Shown here one piece after another: positions 24,837 to 34,975 of a stretch of 64,000 nt of DNA. The stretch is from Prochlorococcus marinus str. GP2 (GTDB lineage Bacteria > Cyanobacteriota > Cyanobacteriia > PCC-6307 > Cyanobiaceae), in NCBI RefSeq assembly GCF_000759885.1, contig NZ_JNAH01000008.1, positions 1 to 64,000 on the forward strand, in the 5' to 3' direction. The notes under the pieces are model-generated. The model worked only from the letters and a program-made list of their open reading frames with translations, was not told the DNA's origin and searched no databases. How positions within the stretch are numbered: position 1 is the first letter of the stretch; the number at the start of each line of letters is the position of its first letter. The position numbers and the translations under genes were made by a program.

Positions 24837-27122
24837 TTAGAATTTATCACTCAATCCAGAATAATCAAAATTAAATATATTAAATTTTATACCTGCACTC
24901 TTATCTGTTGAATTATAAAAAGCACCTATTGAATAAGCTCTTCTTTTAAAATCTAATCCATATTTTACATTTGTATAAGATCCAGTATTTAAATTTACAG
25001 AGGTATCAAAACTTAATAACAATGGGCCAAAAATCTGTTGTTGTAAATTTAAGTTTATTCTTGGTTCATCATCGATGTTATCGAAACTGAATGGACTCTG
25101 GCCTTCTTTTAAAGTGTAATTATAATTAGCTCTGACTTTAGTGTAATCTAAGATTTTTTTCTTAAAGCTTCCAATAGTTAAAACTGGTCCGGTTTTAAAC
25201 TTTAAAACATTTTGATTAGATCCATCACTATATAAGAAAATACCTGATTGAATTGCTGTTGACCAATCTAAAGATTGCGAAATAACATTAGGAGTAAATT
25301 TATAAGTTTTATCTATAGTTTTATCTAATGCATTTTTCTTCCAAATTGGAAATTGATAATTATATTGTCCTACAAAAGAATTTCTAAACAATTCTCTAAA
25401 TTCATCTACGGATCTACTTTTAGACTTGAAATGTCCTAGATCATAAATTAAAGATAAACTTGAATATTTCTCATTGTTTAACCATGCTTTTTTATTTGCG
25501 ATATTAAATCCACTCGCAAAATGAATCTCTTCAGTAGCAAAATCCTTTACGACCTTTTCTCTAAAAATGTTATAAATTTGAATATCCAATAAATTAGTAA
25601 AAGTTTGTTTATTCTTTTCTGAATAAATGTTTAAAGAGTTATCTTCTTTAAAGTTAGGTTTTGAATCAGCAGTTTCGTCAATACCAATAAAATTATTTAA
25701 AAACTTATCGTTATTTAAATCTCCCTGAATATCACTTATTTTATTTAAAGCATAATCATTAGTTATATTGCTTTTAGTTTTCTGAGTATTTTTTAAATTG
25801 ATTCTCTTTGATAATATTAACTTAGTTCTTAATGACTCATCAAGTCTAGAGATATCTAAACTATTTAACTGAATTTTGGATTCAATGTTCCAATTTTTCT
25901 CTTTACCATTTAATAACAAATCTAAAGCAAGGTAATCAGAAAAACTTATATCATTCTTTTCTTTACCGCTGAAAACCGAGGTATTTTTTGCTCTAAAGGC
26001 ATTTGTATTGCCCTTAAGAGCTCTTTGTATTAAAAAATAAGGTTGGAGTTGCAGACTAAAATCTCTGAAAATCTTCTTTGGGTATGAGCTTCTATAAAAA
26101 AAGTATCCATCTTTGTCATCAAAATCAGCTCCAAATCCCCATCTTATTAAAGAATCCTCTTTATCAATAACTGATTGTCTTCCAATTGGTATTTTTAATT
26201 TATTATCTAATATTATCCAGCTATTTTTGCTCAAAAGTCTTAACTTATTATCAATTATTTCTGCAGAAAAATTTTTACTAAGAAAAATAAATTGTGGTTT
26301 ATTATAAATATCATTTGTAAAATATATTTTTTTTGATTCTAAAGTTTTTGAATTATAGATAAACTCATTAGTTTTATATCTCCACCTACTAATTTTAGGA
26401 ATTTCTAAATCTGTATCTGTAATATTAAAAGCTTTATCATCTTCAAATTTATTTACCAATCCTATCGTGGCAGTATTTATATATTTTGGTTGATTAGTGC
26501 CCTTTATTTTTTCTAATTTTTCTAATTTTTTTGCATTCTTATCTAATTCTAATTTGAAATCTTCTCCAAAAGTTTTACTATCTAGCAATCCATAAACATC
26601 ATAAATATTACCTGTATCTTCTTTTAAATTATAAATTAGTTTTGAAGCTTCAAAATACTGCTCCCCTTTTTTAAATATTACATTTCCAACTACAGTTAAT
26701 ATTTTATTTGTAAGATCATATTTTACTAATTCGGCTGAAAGGGTTGCATCAGAAAGATAAATTATCGCGTTACCTTCTGCTACAAATAAATCTTTATCTC
26801 TATACTGTAAATCGGAATCTATTTCCACAAAAAACTCTTCTTCTAAATCTTTTTGTTCAAACGCCAAAAGATTAAATAATCCATCTCCATTAGCTTTTAA
26901 ATCCTCAATCATTTTGTTTTTAGATATATAGTTACTAATTGAAAAATCAAAGCCTTTTTGAGTTTCCATAGGTTTAAATTGAGGAGAATTATTATTTATT
27001 TTTGTTAAATCACTTAAATCAAGATCTTTGGCAAAAATTTTGATTGGATGAATAGGTAAGAAGTCAAATATCAATAATCCATTTAAAAAAATAAAAAGAT
27101 TTATTTGTTGAAAATTTTTCAA
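24837..27122 (-). CDS. DUF3769 family protein, cyanobacterial LptD-like outer-membrane assembly protein
   Basis: The protein has 761 residues from a TTG start. An N-terminal hydrophobic segment (about 7-25) resembles an export signal. At about 95-185 lies an OstA/LptA-like region (DLFVAEGNAIIYLSDATLSAELVKYDL) typical of the periplasmic part of LptD. The rest is rich in alternating polar and aromatic strands expected of a large outer-membrane beta-barrel, ending with a short strand at the C-terminus. Family knowledge links it to LPS insertion in the outer membrane. It is the first core gene to the right of tRNA-Ala. Confidence 0.78.
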   Translation of the reverse strand: MKNFQQINLFIFLNGLLIFDFLPIHPIKIFAKDLDLSDLTKINNNSPQFKPMETQKGFDFSISNYISKNKMIEDLKANGDGLFNLLAFEQKDLEEEFFVEIDSDLQYRDKDLFVAEGNAIIYLSDATLSAELVKYDLTNKILTVVGNVIFKKGEQYFEASKLIYNLKEDTGNIYDVYGLLDSKTFGEDFKLELDKNAKKLEKLEKIKGTNQPKYINTATIGLVNKFEDDKAFNITDTDLEIPKISRWRYKTNEFIYNSKTLESKKIYFTNDIYNKPQFIFLSKNFSAEIIDNKLRLLSKNSWIILDNKLKIPIGRQSVIDKEDSLIRWGFGADFDDKDGYFFYRSSYPKKIFRDFSLQLQPYFLIQRALKGNTNAFRAKNTSVFSGKEKNDISFSDYLALDLLLNGKEKNWNIESKIQLNSLDISRLDESLRTKLILSKRINLKNTQKTKSNITNDYALNKISDIQGDLNNDKFLNNFIGIDETADSKPNFKEDNSLNIYSEKNKQTFTNLLDIQIYNIFREKVVKDFATEEIHFASGFNIANKKAWLNNEKYSSLSLIYDLGHFKSKSRSVDEFRELFRNSFVGQYNYQFPIWKKNALDKTIDKTYKFTPNVISQSLDWSTAIQSGIFLYSDGSNQNVLKFKTGPVLTIGSFKKKILDYTKVRANYNYTLKEGQSPFSFDNIDDEPRINLNLQQQIFGPLLLSFDTSVNLNTGSYTNVKYGLDFKRRAYSIGAFYNSTDKSAGIKFNIFNFDYSGLSDKF

Positions 27123-27186
27123 TATTTTTTTCAGTTATGAAATTTATTATATGTTAATCAGCGAACTAAATAGAAATTTTTTAAAT

Positions 27187-27804
27187 TTAGACTTTCCTCC
27201 AAACTGCAAGTAATTTTCCTTGAATCGAGATTTGATCAATATCAACAATTATTGGCTCATAAGCAGGATTTGCTGCCTCTAGAAATACTTGTCCTCCTCT
27301 CTTAACAAAATACTTTAGAGTAGTTCCTAACCCAGGAACCATTGCACTAACAATAGTTCCATTCCTAAGAGAGTATGAATCAGTGATTGGCTCCATCAAA
27401 ACCATGTCTCCATCAGCTATACAGGCATCTATCATTGAATCTCCATTAACTGTAAGAGCAAAAACATTTTTCTTTTTTAAAACATCTGAAATATCTAAAT
27501 TCTCTTGAACATCGGAAAAAGTCTCAATTAAACCTCCAGCTGCGACCGAACCCATAATTGGTACTCCTTCTATAATTTCATCAACTATTTGCATTGTTCT
27601 TGCTTTACCTTCTTGCCATGAGATATATCCCTTTTCTTGTAAATGCTTTAAGCGACTTTGAATTGGGGCAGGAGATTTTAATCCCATGGCTTTCATCATC
27701 TGCCTGATTGATGGGCTATGTTGGAAGTTTTTCATATAATCTTTTATCCAACCATAGAGCTCATTTTGAGCTTGCGTAAGATTATCCCCTGAGGAGGTTT
27801 CCAT
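27187..27804 (-). CDS. lexA: LexA family repressor
   Basis: The protein has 205 residues. The N-terminal winged helix (SPSIRQMMKAMGLKSPAPIQSRLKHLQEKGYI, about 30-60) is followed by the self-cleavage site in VAAGG (Ala-Gly), the catalytic serine in NGDSMIDA and the catalytic lysine in TTLKYFV. These are the hallmarks of LexA and other S24 repressors. It acts in the cytoplasm, repressing DNA-repair genes until RecA promotes self-cleavage; in some cyanobacteria LexA has other targets. It lies downstream of argF on the same strand by about 57 bp. Confidence 0.93.
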   Translation of the reverse strand: METSSGDNLTQAQNELYGWIKDYMKNFQHSPSIRQMMKAMGLKSPAPIQSRLKHLQEKGYISWQEGKARTMQIVDEIIEGVPIMGSVAAGGLIETFSDVQENLDISDVLKKKNVFALTVNGDSMIDACIADGDMVLMEPITDSYSLRNGTIVSAMVPGLGTTLKYFVKRGGQVFLEAANPAYEPIIVDIDQISIQGKLLAVWRKV

Positions 27805-27861
27805 AAAACAAATATAAACTAATACATTTGTACCCTTTTATTAATTAATTTGCAAGTATTC

Positions 27862-28788
27862 CTATTGGATAAGGCAGGATAAGAGTGCTTGTTGAACATG
27901 TAGTCTATTTTCCGCTTGATCAAAAATCCTACTGTTTTTACTTTCAATTACTTCATCAGTAATTTCTTTATTTCTATAAGCAGGCAAACAATGCAAAACA
28001 ATTGCATCTTTATTAGCCTTACTTAACAAATCAGTATCAATAGTAAATCCATTAAATTCTTTATCTTTATTCTCCTTTTGATTTTCCTCTCCCATAGAAG
28101 ACCAAACATCTGTGTACAAAACATTTGCTCCTTTTACAGCAGTTTGGGGATCATGAATGATTTTTAACAAATCATCACTTTTATAAATTTCACGAGCTTT
28201 TTTGATAATAAAAGGATTTGGCAAGAACCCCTTTGGACAAGCAATCCTTACTTCAACTCCTAATAATGCCCCACACAAGATCAAGGAATGTGCAACATTA
28301 TTTCCATCGCCTATAAAAGTCAAAACTACATTTCTAAAATCTTGAAATACCTCCTTTATTGTTAAAAAATCAGCTAAGGCCTGACATGGATGTTCTAAAT
28401 CTGTAAGAGCATTGATAACTGGTTTTGTAGACCACTTTGCATACTCCTCAAGATCTGAATGATTAAAAGTTCTAATTGCAATTAAATCGCAATATCTACT
28501 TAGAACCCTTGCTGTATCTTTTATAGGTTCACCTCTACCTATTTGTGATGTGGTCGGATTGAGATCTATAGTTGTCCCCCCAAGTCTTGACATTGCGACT
28601 TGGAAACTAACTCTTGTACGAGTTGATGATTTGTCAAAAATTAGACCCAAGACTTTATTTTCATATTCCAGATTTAGGCTATTATTCTTTATATTTTTTG
28701 CAAGATCTATAATATGGGTGCACTCTTCAGTTGACATATCTAAGCTTGATAAAAAATCTTTTTGTGCAAGCTTGATAGGTTTTATCAT
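27862..28788 (-). CDS. argF: Ornithine carbamoyltransferase
   Basis: The protein has 308 residues, the normal length. The carbamoyl-phosphate site STRTRVSF lies at about 54-61, with HPCQALAD and the ornithine-binding HCLPAYRNKEI near the C-terminus. It makes citrulline from ornithine and carbamoyl phosphate in arginine synthesis. It lies between ftsH (29 bp upstream) and lexA on the minus strand, so it may share the ftsH transcript. Confidence 0.96.
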   Translation of the reverse strand: MIKPIKLAQKDFLSSLDMSTEECTHIIDLAKNIKNNSLNLEYENKVLGLIFDKSSTRTRVSFQVAMSRLGGTTIDLNPTTSQIGRGEPIKDTARVLSRYCDLIAIRTFNHSDLEEYAKWSTKPVINALTDLEHPCQALADFLTIKEVFQDFRNVVLTFIGDGNNVAHSLILCGALLGVEVRIACPKGFLPNPFIIKKAREIYKSDDLLKIIHDPQTAVKGANVLYTDVWSSMGEENQKENKDKEFNGFTIDTDLLSKANKDAIVLHCLPAYRNKEITDEVIESKNSRIFDQAENRLHVQQALLSCLIQ

Positions 28789-28817
28789 CTAACTTATCTA
28801 TAAAAACCTAAATTATA

Positions 28818-30680
28818 CTATGCAGGCATTTTACATTCTTCCAAGAGAGCTTTGAGATCATCACCTTCAATAACTTCCTCTTGGAGAATTTTTTGAGAAA
28901 TTGATTCCAAAAGAGATAAATTGTTCCTTAAAATTTTGAGTGCAGTCTCATGTGCATCATCAACTAGCTCTCTGACCTCTTTATCAATTGCCTGAGCGGT
29001 GGCGTCACTAACAGATCTTCTAGGATTATTTCCATTACCTAAAAACTGACCTCCGCCTTGTTTGTCGTAAGCAAGAGGTCCAAGAATATCGCTCATTCCA
29101 AATGTGCCAACCATTTGTTCTGCTATATCTGTTGCTCTTTGTAGATCGTTTGAAGCACCAGTAGTAATCTTCCCAAAAACAACTTCTTCTGCAGACCTAC
29201 CTCCAAGCAGTGTAGCTATCTGTCCTTTTAATTCATCTTTTGAATTCAAGAACCTTTCTTCCGTTGGCAGTTGAAGAGTATATCCAAGCGCACTCATACC
29301 TCTTGGCACAATGGAAATTTTTGCAACTTTTGACCCTCCGGGCATAAGGTGACCAACAATGGCGTGGCCAACTTCATGATAGGCTACAACTTTCTTCTCA
29401 TCATCTTGTAGAACTCTACTTTTCTTTTCAAGACCAGCAACTACCCTTTCAATAGCCTCACTCAAATCCTGTTGTTCCACACTCTTTCTTTTAGCTCTTG
29501 CAGCAAGTAAAGCAGCCTCATTAACCATATTAGCCAAGTCGGCTCCTGCGAAACCACTTGTAGCCTGTGCAATAGAGTCTAAGTCTATTGAATCAGCTAA
29601 TTTAACTTTCTTAGTGTATATCTCCAGTATCGTTTTTCTCCCAGACAAATCGGGTCTATCTACTAGTACTTGTCTATCAAATCTACCGGGTCTTAAAAGA
29701 GCAGCATCAAGGACTTCTGGTTGGTTGGTCGCAGCAAGAACTATCACAGGCTTATCAGTAGAAGCAAAACCATCCATTTCAGTAAGTAGCTGGTTTAGGG
29801 TTTGCTCTCTTTCATCGTTACCTCCTACAACTCCCATTGAACCAGAACGACTTTTACCAATTGCATCTAACTCATCAATAAATATTATGCATGGAGCTTT
29901 CTTTTTAGCTTGTTCAAATAAATCTCTAACTCGGGCTGCACCAGCACCAACAAAAAGTTCTACGAATTCAGAACCAGAAATAATAAAAAAGGGAACCTCA
30001 GCTTCACCAGCAACTGCTTTTGACAAAAGAGTTTTACCTGTTCCAGGAGGGCCCACTAAAAGTACACCCTTGGGAATTCTTGCGCCAATATCTGTATATC
30101 TTTCTGGTTTTTTTAAAAAGTCAACTATTTCAGTTAATTCATCTTTAGCCTCATCAACACCTGCCACATCAGCAAAAGTTACTTTTGATTCATCATCTGG
30201 AACATAAACTTTAGCCTTACTTTTTGTAAAACTTAAAGCCCCTTGTGCGCCTCCACCTCCCATACTTCTCCTTGCAAAAAATTGCAAAACAAGTATAAAA
30301 ATCAATGGAGGTACAACCCAGCTTAAAATTGTTGAAAAGAAATTAGGTTTTTTAGGAGGTGCAGCGGCAAATTCTACCCCTTTACTCTCTAGTCTTTGTG
30401 GTAAATCCATATCAAAGATAGGAGTTGTAGCTAATACTGAAGGAGCACCTTCCTCAGCCCCATTCAATTCATATCTAATTTGCTCTTGAGTAATATATGC
30501 TCTTTTAACTTCACCATCATTTACTTGATCGATAAAAAGTGAATAAGGTACTCTTGGTATCTGCATATTCTGATTCGGGAAAAGACTACTGAATAAAAGT
30601 AAAGCTCCAACTCCTATTAAAATGATATTAACTATTCCGAATCTTCTATTAGGTTGATTATCGTCTTGTCTTATTGGCAT
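28818..30680 (-). CDS. ftsH: ATP-dependent zinc metalloprotease FtsH
   Basis: The protein has 620 residues. Two N-terminal membrane helices (about 17-37 and 113-133) frame a lumenal or periplasmic domain. The AAA module has Walker A GPPGTGKT, Walker B IIFIDELDAIG and the second region of homology with arginine fingers. The protease zinc site HEVGH lies near residue 440. FtsH hexamers degrade damaged membrane proteins, in cyanobacteria notably photosystem II D1. Which paralogue this is cannot be told by eye. Confidence 0.95.
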   Translation of the reverse strand: MPIRQDDNQPNRRFGIVNIILIGVGALLLFSSLFPNQNMQIPRVPYSLFIDQVNDGEVKRAYITQEQIRYELNGAEEGAPSVLATTPIFDMDLPQRLESKGVEFAAAPPKKPNFFSTILSWVVPPLIFILVLQFFARRSMGGGGAQGALSFTKSKAKVYVPDDESKVTFADVAGVDEAKDELTEIVDFLKKPERYTDIGARIPKGVLLVGPPGTGKTLLSKAVAGEAEVPFFIISGSEFVELFVGAGAARVRDLFEQAKKKAPCIIFIDELDAIGKSRSGSMGVVGGNDEREQTLNQLLTEMDGFASTDKPVIVLAATNQPEVLDAALLRPGRFDRQVLVDRPDLSGRKTILEIYTKKVKLADSIDLDSIAQATSGFAGADLANMVNEAALLAARAKRKSVEQQDLSEAIERVVAGLEKKSRVLQDDEKKVVAYHEVGHAIVGHLMPGGSKVAKISIVPRGMSALGYTLQLPTEERFLNSKDELKGQIATLLGGRSAEEVVFGKITTGASNDLQRATDIAEQMVGTFGMSDILGPLAYDKQGGGQFLGNGNNPRRSVSDATAQAIDKEVRELVDDAHETALKILRNNLSLLESISQKILQEEVIEGDDLKALLEECKMPA

Positions 30681-30702
30681 AGTGGTGTCAAATTATGAAC
30701 TT

Positions 30703-30708
30703 ATTATA
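30703..30708 (-). promoter_or_regulatory. Candidate -10 box (TATAAT) upstream of ftsH
   Basis: On the minus strand a TATAAT lies about 22 bp before the ftsH ATG. No clear -35 is seen. A 10-bp palindrome, ACCGTACGGT, lies further upstream at 30756-30765. Confidence 0.4.
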
Positions 30709-30794
30709 AACTAAACCAAGAGTTTCCGTATCTGTATTATTTTATTTGGGTAAGAACCGTACGGTACTTTGACCCATTTTCGTTGGAAGCGAAA

Positions 30795-31889
30795 TTAATA
30801 ATCTAATGAACTCTTAAGGCATATATCATTTCCAATCAAACCAAACTGAGAATTTCTTAGTTCAATAATTTCCTTCATTTCACTAAAGTCAAGATCACTT
30901 AAAGGATTCATAGAATTTTCTCCTCCTAAAATTTTTGGAGCAATAAAAGCAATAACTTCTTGAATACAATTAGATTTAATAGCAGCTGTAGCCAATCTAG
31001 GTCCACATTCCCACAAAACCTTGTTACAACCTCTTTTAGCTAGTATTCTTGAAATTAATTCTGGATTATCTGATGATATTTTTTTAACCTCCACGCATTT
31101 AGGAATCCTATTAAGGTAACCTTCATTTGCTGTAGAAGAATCATAAATAATAATAGTTTTTGCTTTATCGCAATCCCAAAGATTAGATCTTGAAGGTAGA
31201 TCCAAACTTTTTGTAAAAATTACTCGTAAAGGCTCAGGATTTTTTAAACCCCTTGAAGTCAAAAGAGGATTATCTTTTCTTAATGTATTTCCTCCAATGA
31301 TTATTGCATCAAATTCTGCTCTAAAAGAGTGAACTAATGATCTTGATTCTTCATTAGAAATCCATTTACTTTTTCCATTTTTTAAACCTATTCTGCCATC
31401 AATACTCATTGCCCATTTAAGTACCCCAAATGCTTTTTCAGTTTTATTCCTATGAATAAAAGCCTTATTTAATTCTAAAGATTCTTTTTTACATAAACCC
31501 AATTCAACTTGAATTCCAGCCTCTTTAAGCAATTTAATACCTTTACCAGCAACTCTTTTATCAGGATCTTGAATAGATATAAAAATTTTTTTAATTCCTG
31601 AAGAAATTACCTTACTTACGCATGGAGGTGTTTTGCCATGATGGCAGCAAGGTTCAAGATTTACATACATTGTTCCACCTTTAGCATCTTTTTTTAAATT
31701 ATTAAAAGCCATCGCCTCAGCATGAGGCATCCCTGTCCTGTAATGAAAACCTTCCGAGATAAGATTTCCATTCTTATCAATTATTACTGCTCCCACACTA
31801 GGGTTAGGACTAGTTGTATTTTTGCCTAAAGAAGCCAAAAAAATTGCCCTTTTCATCCATTTTGTATGGCTTACATTTTTTTCAGACAT
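30795..31889 (-). CDS. ribD: Bifunctional riboflavin biosynthesis deaminase/reductase RibD
   Basis: The protein has 364 residues. The N-terminal cytidine-deaminase-like domain has the zinc ligands HAEAMAF (about 76-82) and PCCHHGKTPPC (about 101-111). The C-terminal reductase domain (about 155-364) includes LKWAMSIDGRIG and IIGGNTLRKDNP. It carries out the second and third steps of the riboflavin pathway. It starts 15 bp after the DUF3122-like gene, on the same strand. Confidence 0.95.
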   Translation of the reverse strand: MSEKNVSHTKWMKRAIFLASLGKNTTSPNPSVGAVIIDKNGNLISEGFHYRTGMPHAEAMAFNNLKKDAKGGTMYVNLEPCCHHGKTPPCVSKVISSGIKKIFISIQDPDKRVAGKGIKLLKEAGIQVELGLCKKESLELNKAFIHRNKTEKAFGVLKWAMSIDGRIGLKNGKSKWISNEESRSLVHSFRAEFDAIIIGGNTLRKDNPLLTSRGLKNPEPLRVIFTKSLDLPSRSNLWDCDKAKTIIIYDSSTANEGYLNRIPKCVEVKKISSDNPELISRILAKRGCNKVLWECGPRLATAAIKSNCIQEVIAFIAPKILGGENSMNPLSDLDFSEMKEIIELRNSQFGLIGNDICLKSSLDY

Positions 31890-31904
31890 CTCTAAAAATC
31901 AATT

Positions 31905-32405
31905 TCAGTTTATTGATCTCCATTCTTTAACAACAAAGGGAGGGACAGGCAGCTCAGAAAAAACTCCCGACAAAGATAATCTTAATGGTCTATTTTTATC
32001 TAAATTTTTAATCAATTCATCAAGATCAAATTCTGCAGCAGCTTGTCTTCCATCATTTGCTAATTCTACATTAAGTAATGTTTTATCATCCAAAATCCAC
32101 TTTTTCCTTCCTGATTCAACACTTAAGTCAGTGGGATGATCAATCCTAAGATTGCCGGGATATCCTATTACTCTCAAGATCAATTTATCTGCAAAAAGAG
32201 GAGATTTATAAGCTACTAATTGCCAAGTTTCAAAATCCAAATCCCTTAAAAACTCACTACTAGCATTTATTAATTCCCCATTTATTTCTGTTTCAGCAAC
32301 TTCTGCAGATACTTTTAATGGATTAAAAATAAGGGATATTAGTAAAACTAAAGGGAAAATTCCTTTTAAAAAAATATTTTTACTTGATTTTGTAATTTTC
32401 TTCAT
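31905..32405 (-). CDS. DUF3122-like cyanobacterial protein with signal peptide
   Basis: The protein has 166 residues. A hydrophobic N-terminal segment (about 12-33, ending near VSAEVAE) looks like a cleavable signal. The mature part contains LRVIGYPGNLRIDHPTDL and WILDDKTLL, which I associate with the cyanobacterial DUF3122 family. It is probably thylakoid-lumenal or periplasmic; function is not known. It overlaps the upstream small gene by 26 bp. Confidence 0.7.
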   Translation of the reverse strand: MKKITKSSKNIFLKGIFPLVLLISLIFNPLKVSAEVAETEINGELINASSEFLRDLDFETWQLVAYKSPLFADKLILRVIGYPGNLRIDHPTDLSVESGRKKWILDDKTLLNVELANDGRQAAAEFDLDELIKNLDKNRPLRLSLSGVFSELPVPPFVVKEWRSIN

Positions 32406-32631
32406 TTTCAGAATCCATCAGTGCATCTAGAGTTACAGCTGTTCTTACAATAGCTTGATATCTTTTTATTATTTTACGATTTTTTTCTATAACTCGAGAT
32501 AAATTCAAAGTGTCTTTTTCAGAATAGCTAGATGTCAAATCACTAGAATCTTCTTCAATAAACTCAAAATCACTATCTTTATTAATTAGAGTTAACAATA
32601 AATCATGTAATCTCTTTCTCCTTTCAGACAA
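32380..32631 (-). CDS. Hypothetical small protein
   Basis: The protein has 83 residues from a TTG start; no alternative start keeps most of it. It is acidic and helical (RRKRLHDLLLTLINKD, then RVIEKNRKIIKRYQAIVRTAVTLDALMD). Its 3' end overlaps the DUF3122-like gene, suggesting coupling. It is divergent from cbiET. No family is recognised with confidence. Confidence 0.6.
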   Translation of the reverse strand: MSERRKRLHDLLLTLINKDSDFEFIEEDSSDLTSSYSEKDTLNLSRVIEKNRKIIKRYQAIVRTAVTLDALMDSENEENYKIK

Positions 32632-32709
32632 TTAATTTACTATGATGGCTCGAATAATAATAAGATAATTTAATAAAACATTCAATCAGTTTAATACCTT
32701 TAAATATCT

Positions 32710-33984
32710 ATGACCGAAGTTAATAGAAAAATTCATGTATTAGGTATTAATTCATTTAAATTTAGAGATTTACCTTCCAAATTACAAGATCTATTTATAA
32801 GTACAAGAAATATTGCAGTTCCCAATTCATATTTTGAAGAAATAAAATCATGGATCGATAATGATTCAAAAAAAAATAAATCATTTTTTTCCAGCAACAG
32901 TAATAACGAACTTATTCACTGGATTAGATCTCAAAAAACTGATGTTATTTTAATTTCGAGAGGAGATCCACTTTGGTTTGGAATTGGGAGAATACTACTA
33001 GAAAATTTTTCAAAAGATGAATTAAGTTTCTACCCTTCAAATACCTGCATTCAATTAGCATTCAGGAAGTTAAAGATCCCATGGCAAGATACCGTTAATG
33101 TTAGTATTCACGGCAGAGATTCAACCAAGTTAGTTGAGGCTCTTAAAGCAAGGCCTTCAAGTTTAGCTATTATTACAGATTCAAATAACAAAAGTTTAGA
33201 AATAATTAAAAAAAACTTATCAGAATTAGATCTGATTGACCTCTATGATTTTTGGCTCTGCGAGGAGTTAGGCTTTGATGATGAAAATATAAGAAAATTA
33301 AATCTTAAAGAGTCATTTCCCTCTGATATATCAAGTTTGAACATTGTTGTTCTTATAAAAACAAAGAATAATTACTCAAATAATAATCTTCCACTTTTCG
33401 GGATTAAAGACCATATTTTTAAAACTTTTGATGATAGACCAAATTTATTAACAAAAAGAGAGGTTCGCGTTCAAATATTAGCTGATCTAGAGCTCCCTAA
33501 AAATGGTGTTATATGGGATATAGGCGCAGGTTGTGGTTCAATTGGTTTAGAGGCATTAAAAATACGGCCTAATTTAAATTTATTTTGTATTGATAAAAGG
33601 ATTGGCACAAAAGCACTAATATTAGAAAACTCAAAAAGGCTTGGTGTTAAACCAAAATTTATTTTTGAGGAAGATATAAACAATACCTTAAATACGAGAA
33701 ATTTAAGTTCATTTGAAAAACCCAATAGATTAGTAATTGGAGGTTGTAATAAAAAGACTAAAATTAAAATTATTAAAAAACTGGCTCAGGGAATGAGTGA
33801 TGGAGATATTATCGTTATCCCAATAATTGACATTCAAACTATTAGAGAATTAAAGGAGGAATTAGAAGATAAAAATTTCAAAACAAATTTAAATTTAATT
33901 CAGACCTATAAAAGCTTAAGTATCGCTGAGGGAGCGAGATTAGAACCAAATAATCCTGTTTTTCTTTTAAAAGGGAAAAAATAA
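32710..33984 (+). CDS. cobL: Bifunctional precorrin C5,C15-methyltransferase (CbiE-CbiT / CobL)
   Basis: The protein has 424 residues. The N-terminal tetrapyrrole methylase domain (about 1-210) includes DVILISRGDPLWFGIGR. The C-terminal CbiT-type domain begins near 245 (LTKREVRVQILADLELPKNG) with the SAM motif WDIGAGCGSIGLEAL. Together they methylate and decarboxylate the corrin ring in cobalamin synthesis, here the pseudocobalamin route of picocyanobacteria. The fused form is the usual CobL layout. It ends facing nadK 13 bp away. Confidence 0.93.
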   Translation: MTEVNRKIHVLGINSFKFRDLPSKLQDLFISTRNIAVPNSYFEEIKSWIDNDSKKNKSFFSSNSNNELIHWIRSQKTDVILISRGDPLWFGIGRILLENFSKDELSFYPSNTCIQLAFRKLKIPWQDTVNVSIHGRDSTKLVEALKARPSSLAIITDSNNKSLEIIKKNLSELDLIDLYDFWLCEELGFDDENIRKLNLKESFPSDISSLNIVVLIKTKNNYSNNNLPLFGIKDHIFKTFDDRPNLLTKREVRVQILADLELPKNGVIWDIGAGCGSIGLEALKIRPNLNLFCIDKRIGTKALILENSKRLGVKPKFIFEEDINNTLNTRNLSSFEKPNRLVIGGCNKKTKIKIIKKLAQGMSDGDIIVIPIIDIQTIRELKEELEDKNFKTNLNLIQTYKSLSIAEGARLEPNNPVFLLKGKK

Positions 33985-33997
33985 ATTCAAATTATTG

Positions 33998-34906
33998 TTA
34001 TTTGTTAGGTTTAGCCACATGTGGCAAACCCCAACCAAGCTTATTTCTTAAAACTTGGAAAAATTCATGGTCTTCAAGTCTAATAAATTTTACTGAATGT
34101 TTACTTTTTCTTATTAAAACTCTATCTTCAGGCCAAACATAACAACCAGCATTCCCATCAACAACCATCACTAATCTTTCGGGAGTCGCGGGGAAAACAG
34201 TCACTGGCTCTGAGTCATTAAAAACTAATGCTCTAGATGCCAATGAATGGGGAGCAATTGGAGTTAATTGGACGACTGGACAATCAGGTGTGATTACTGG
34301 TCCTCCAGCACTCAGAGAATATGCTGTAGATCCTGTTGGAGTTGATAAAATCACTCCATCAGCTGAAATATCCACAGGTGCATGTCTCCCTATAGAAATC
34401 TCAAAATGACACATACTTGTAAGAGGTTCTCTATGAAGTGCCATCTCATTAAGGCAAAGAGACTCCCATCTCCTCTGATCATTTCTCATTACACTGATTA
34501 TGAAGCAAGTTCTTTCTTCAATATCCCAATTCCCAATAATGAGCTTATCAATAGCCTCATTTAAATTAGATAAATAAGCCTCTGCAAGGAATCCTAAATG
34601 ACCAGTATTTATTGTAAGGATTGGAATTTTTGCAGGTGCAGTTTGCCTCGCTGCAGAAAGAACGGTTCCATCTCCACCAAGAACAATTGCAAATTCCATT
34701 GCCGAATCAAACCCCTCTGGAACGCAATTCGTATATCCCAAAGGACGAACATGTTGATCTGGATTTGCGAATCCAACCATCCCACCAGAACTGCTAACTC
34801 TTACTACCTCATAATTGGATTTTTCCAATTTTTCCTGCACAGAACTTGCAGTATGAACAGCCAGTTCTTTACCATCATTAACTATCAGTCCTGCTTTACG
34901 TACCAA
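33998..34906 (-). CDS. nadK: NAD kinase
   Basis: The protein has 302 residues, read from a TTG start (next in-frame starts would trim the first strand). The family motif [11 protein letters not shown] lies near 77-87, followed by [10 protein letters not shown] and the glycine-rich [16 protein letters not shown]. It phosphorylates NAD to NADP in the cytoplasm. Many cyanobacteria have two NAD kinases; which one this is was not determined. Confidence 0.94.
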   Translation of the reverse strand: MVRKAGLIVNDGKELAVHTASSVQEKLEKSNYEVVRVSSSGGMVGFANPDQHVRPLGYTNCVPEGFDSAMEFAIVLGGDGTVLSAARQTAPAKIPILTINTGHLGFLAEAYLSNLNEAIDKLIIGNWDIEERTCFIISVMRNDQRRWESLCLNEMALHREPLTSMCHFEISIGRHAPVDISADGVILSTPTGSTAYSLSAGGPVITPDCPVVQLTPIAPHSLASRALVFNDSEPVTVFPATPERLVMVVDGNAGCYVWPEDRVLIRKSKHSVKFIRLEDHEFFQVLRNKLGWGLPHVAKPNK

Positions 34907-34975
34907 TCAAACAATTAAAACTATAATCATTTTAAACTAATAAGTTATACAATACTAATTAAATAATTTAACCTA

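Noticed and set aside
29614-30207. A 197-residue plus-strand frame inside ftsH
   Set aside because: It is the antisense of the well-conserved FtsH AAA domain, with unlikely composition.
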